Made by a program: the position numbers and the translations under genes
Origin: Strigamia acuminata
Taxonomy: Eukaryota > Arthropoda > Chilopoda > Geophilomorpha > Linotaeniidae
Length of the DNA: 64,000 nucleotides
Direction of reading: 5' to 3'
Assembly (NCBI GenBank): GCA_949358305.1
Contig: OX442317.1
Coordinates: 2,482,001-2,546,000, forward strand
Notes under the pieces: model-generated
Told to the model about the DNA's origin: nothing
Seen by the model: the letters and a program-made list of their open reading frames with translations, nothing else
Databases searched by the model: none
Shown here: piece by piece, positions 63,806 through 64,000 of the stretch
Numbering within the stretch: position 1 is the first letter of the stretch
Layout of the letters: each line of letters begins with the position of its first letter

Positions 63806-64000
63806 GGGTAATTGAAACTAAGTTGGGAGTTTTGGCCATCTCTTGTTCCGTTAACCTTAATAACAATTCAATGGCCAATATATCAGATATTTACAAGAAA
63901 CATTGTGTGGCCATTTATCACAACAGACATTATCTGTTTTCCATCTGAACATAACACCAATTTATTTTGTTTATATGTGGTAATAATAATAAACACAACA

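Larger units (their letters stand above)
62800..64000. other. region upstream of MYRF
   Basis: The MYRF promoter should lie here. An AP-1-like TGAGTCA is at 63232, and ACTACTACT/AGTAGTAGT form an inverted repeat at 62884-62911. Neither is shown to be functional. The far end holds repeat fragments. Confidence 0.35.

Overview
This window is animal nuclear DNA. It is AT-rich, has spliced genes with short introns (roughly 45-670 bases, with one of about 960 and one of about 1540), AATAAA poly(A) signals and many small inverted-repeat transposons. Nothing bacterial is present. A gp130-type class I cytokine receptor (Ig domain, cytokine-receptor module and FN3 domains) next to compact genes suggests an invertebrate, perhaps a tunicate. 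That placement is an inference; no diagnostic marker was found.

The right third (42.0-62.8 kb) holds the genes I could assemble exon by exon. They are: a plus-strand gene (42085-44350) whose 3' exons resemble the meiotic factor MEI4 only tentatively; a complete class I cytokine receptor (45229-49702, +, 14 coding exons, 843 aa); a small secreted single-MAM-domain protein with a probable GPI-anchor signal (51483-53387, +, 5 exons, 249 aa); ERCC1 (54389-55907, -, 9 exons, 293 aa), the XPF partner in nucleotide-excision and crosslink repair; and MYRF (56205-62799, -, 20 exons, 1071 aa), a membrane-bound transcription factor that cleaves itself. MYRF and ERCC1 lie head-to-tail on the minus strand, 297 bases apart. 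All joins were chosen so that reading phase is kept and no stop appears.

The left two thirds (1-42 kb) contain no gene I can name. They are filled with non-autonomous DNA transposons, several in clear families: a TATACTC-ended family with at least seven members, pogo-like elements ending in CAGTCGAAACTC, two hAT elements with 8-bp target duplications, and others. There are also AT-rich tandem arrays with a unit near 20 bp, tRNA- and 5S-derived fragments, and GC-richer islands that may be regulatory or isolated exons of a large gene. A few candidate exons with good splice sites (10.1, 18.0, 35.1 and 41.0 kb) are listed at low confidence.

No obviously new gene system was seen. The most distinctive signals are the TATACTC transposon superfamily with a conserved interior, a satellite core shared between arrays and a transposon interior, the receptor's set of YxxV/I motifs, and the minimal MAM-GPI protein.
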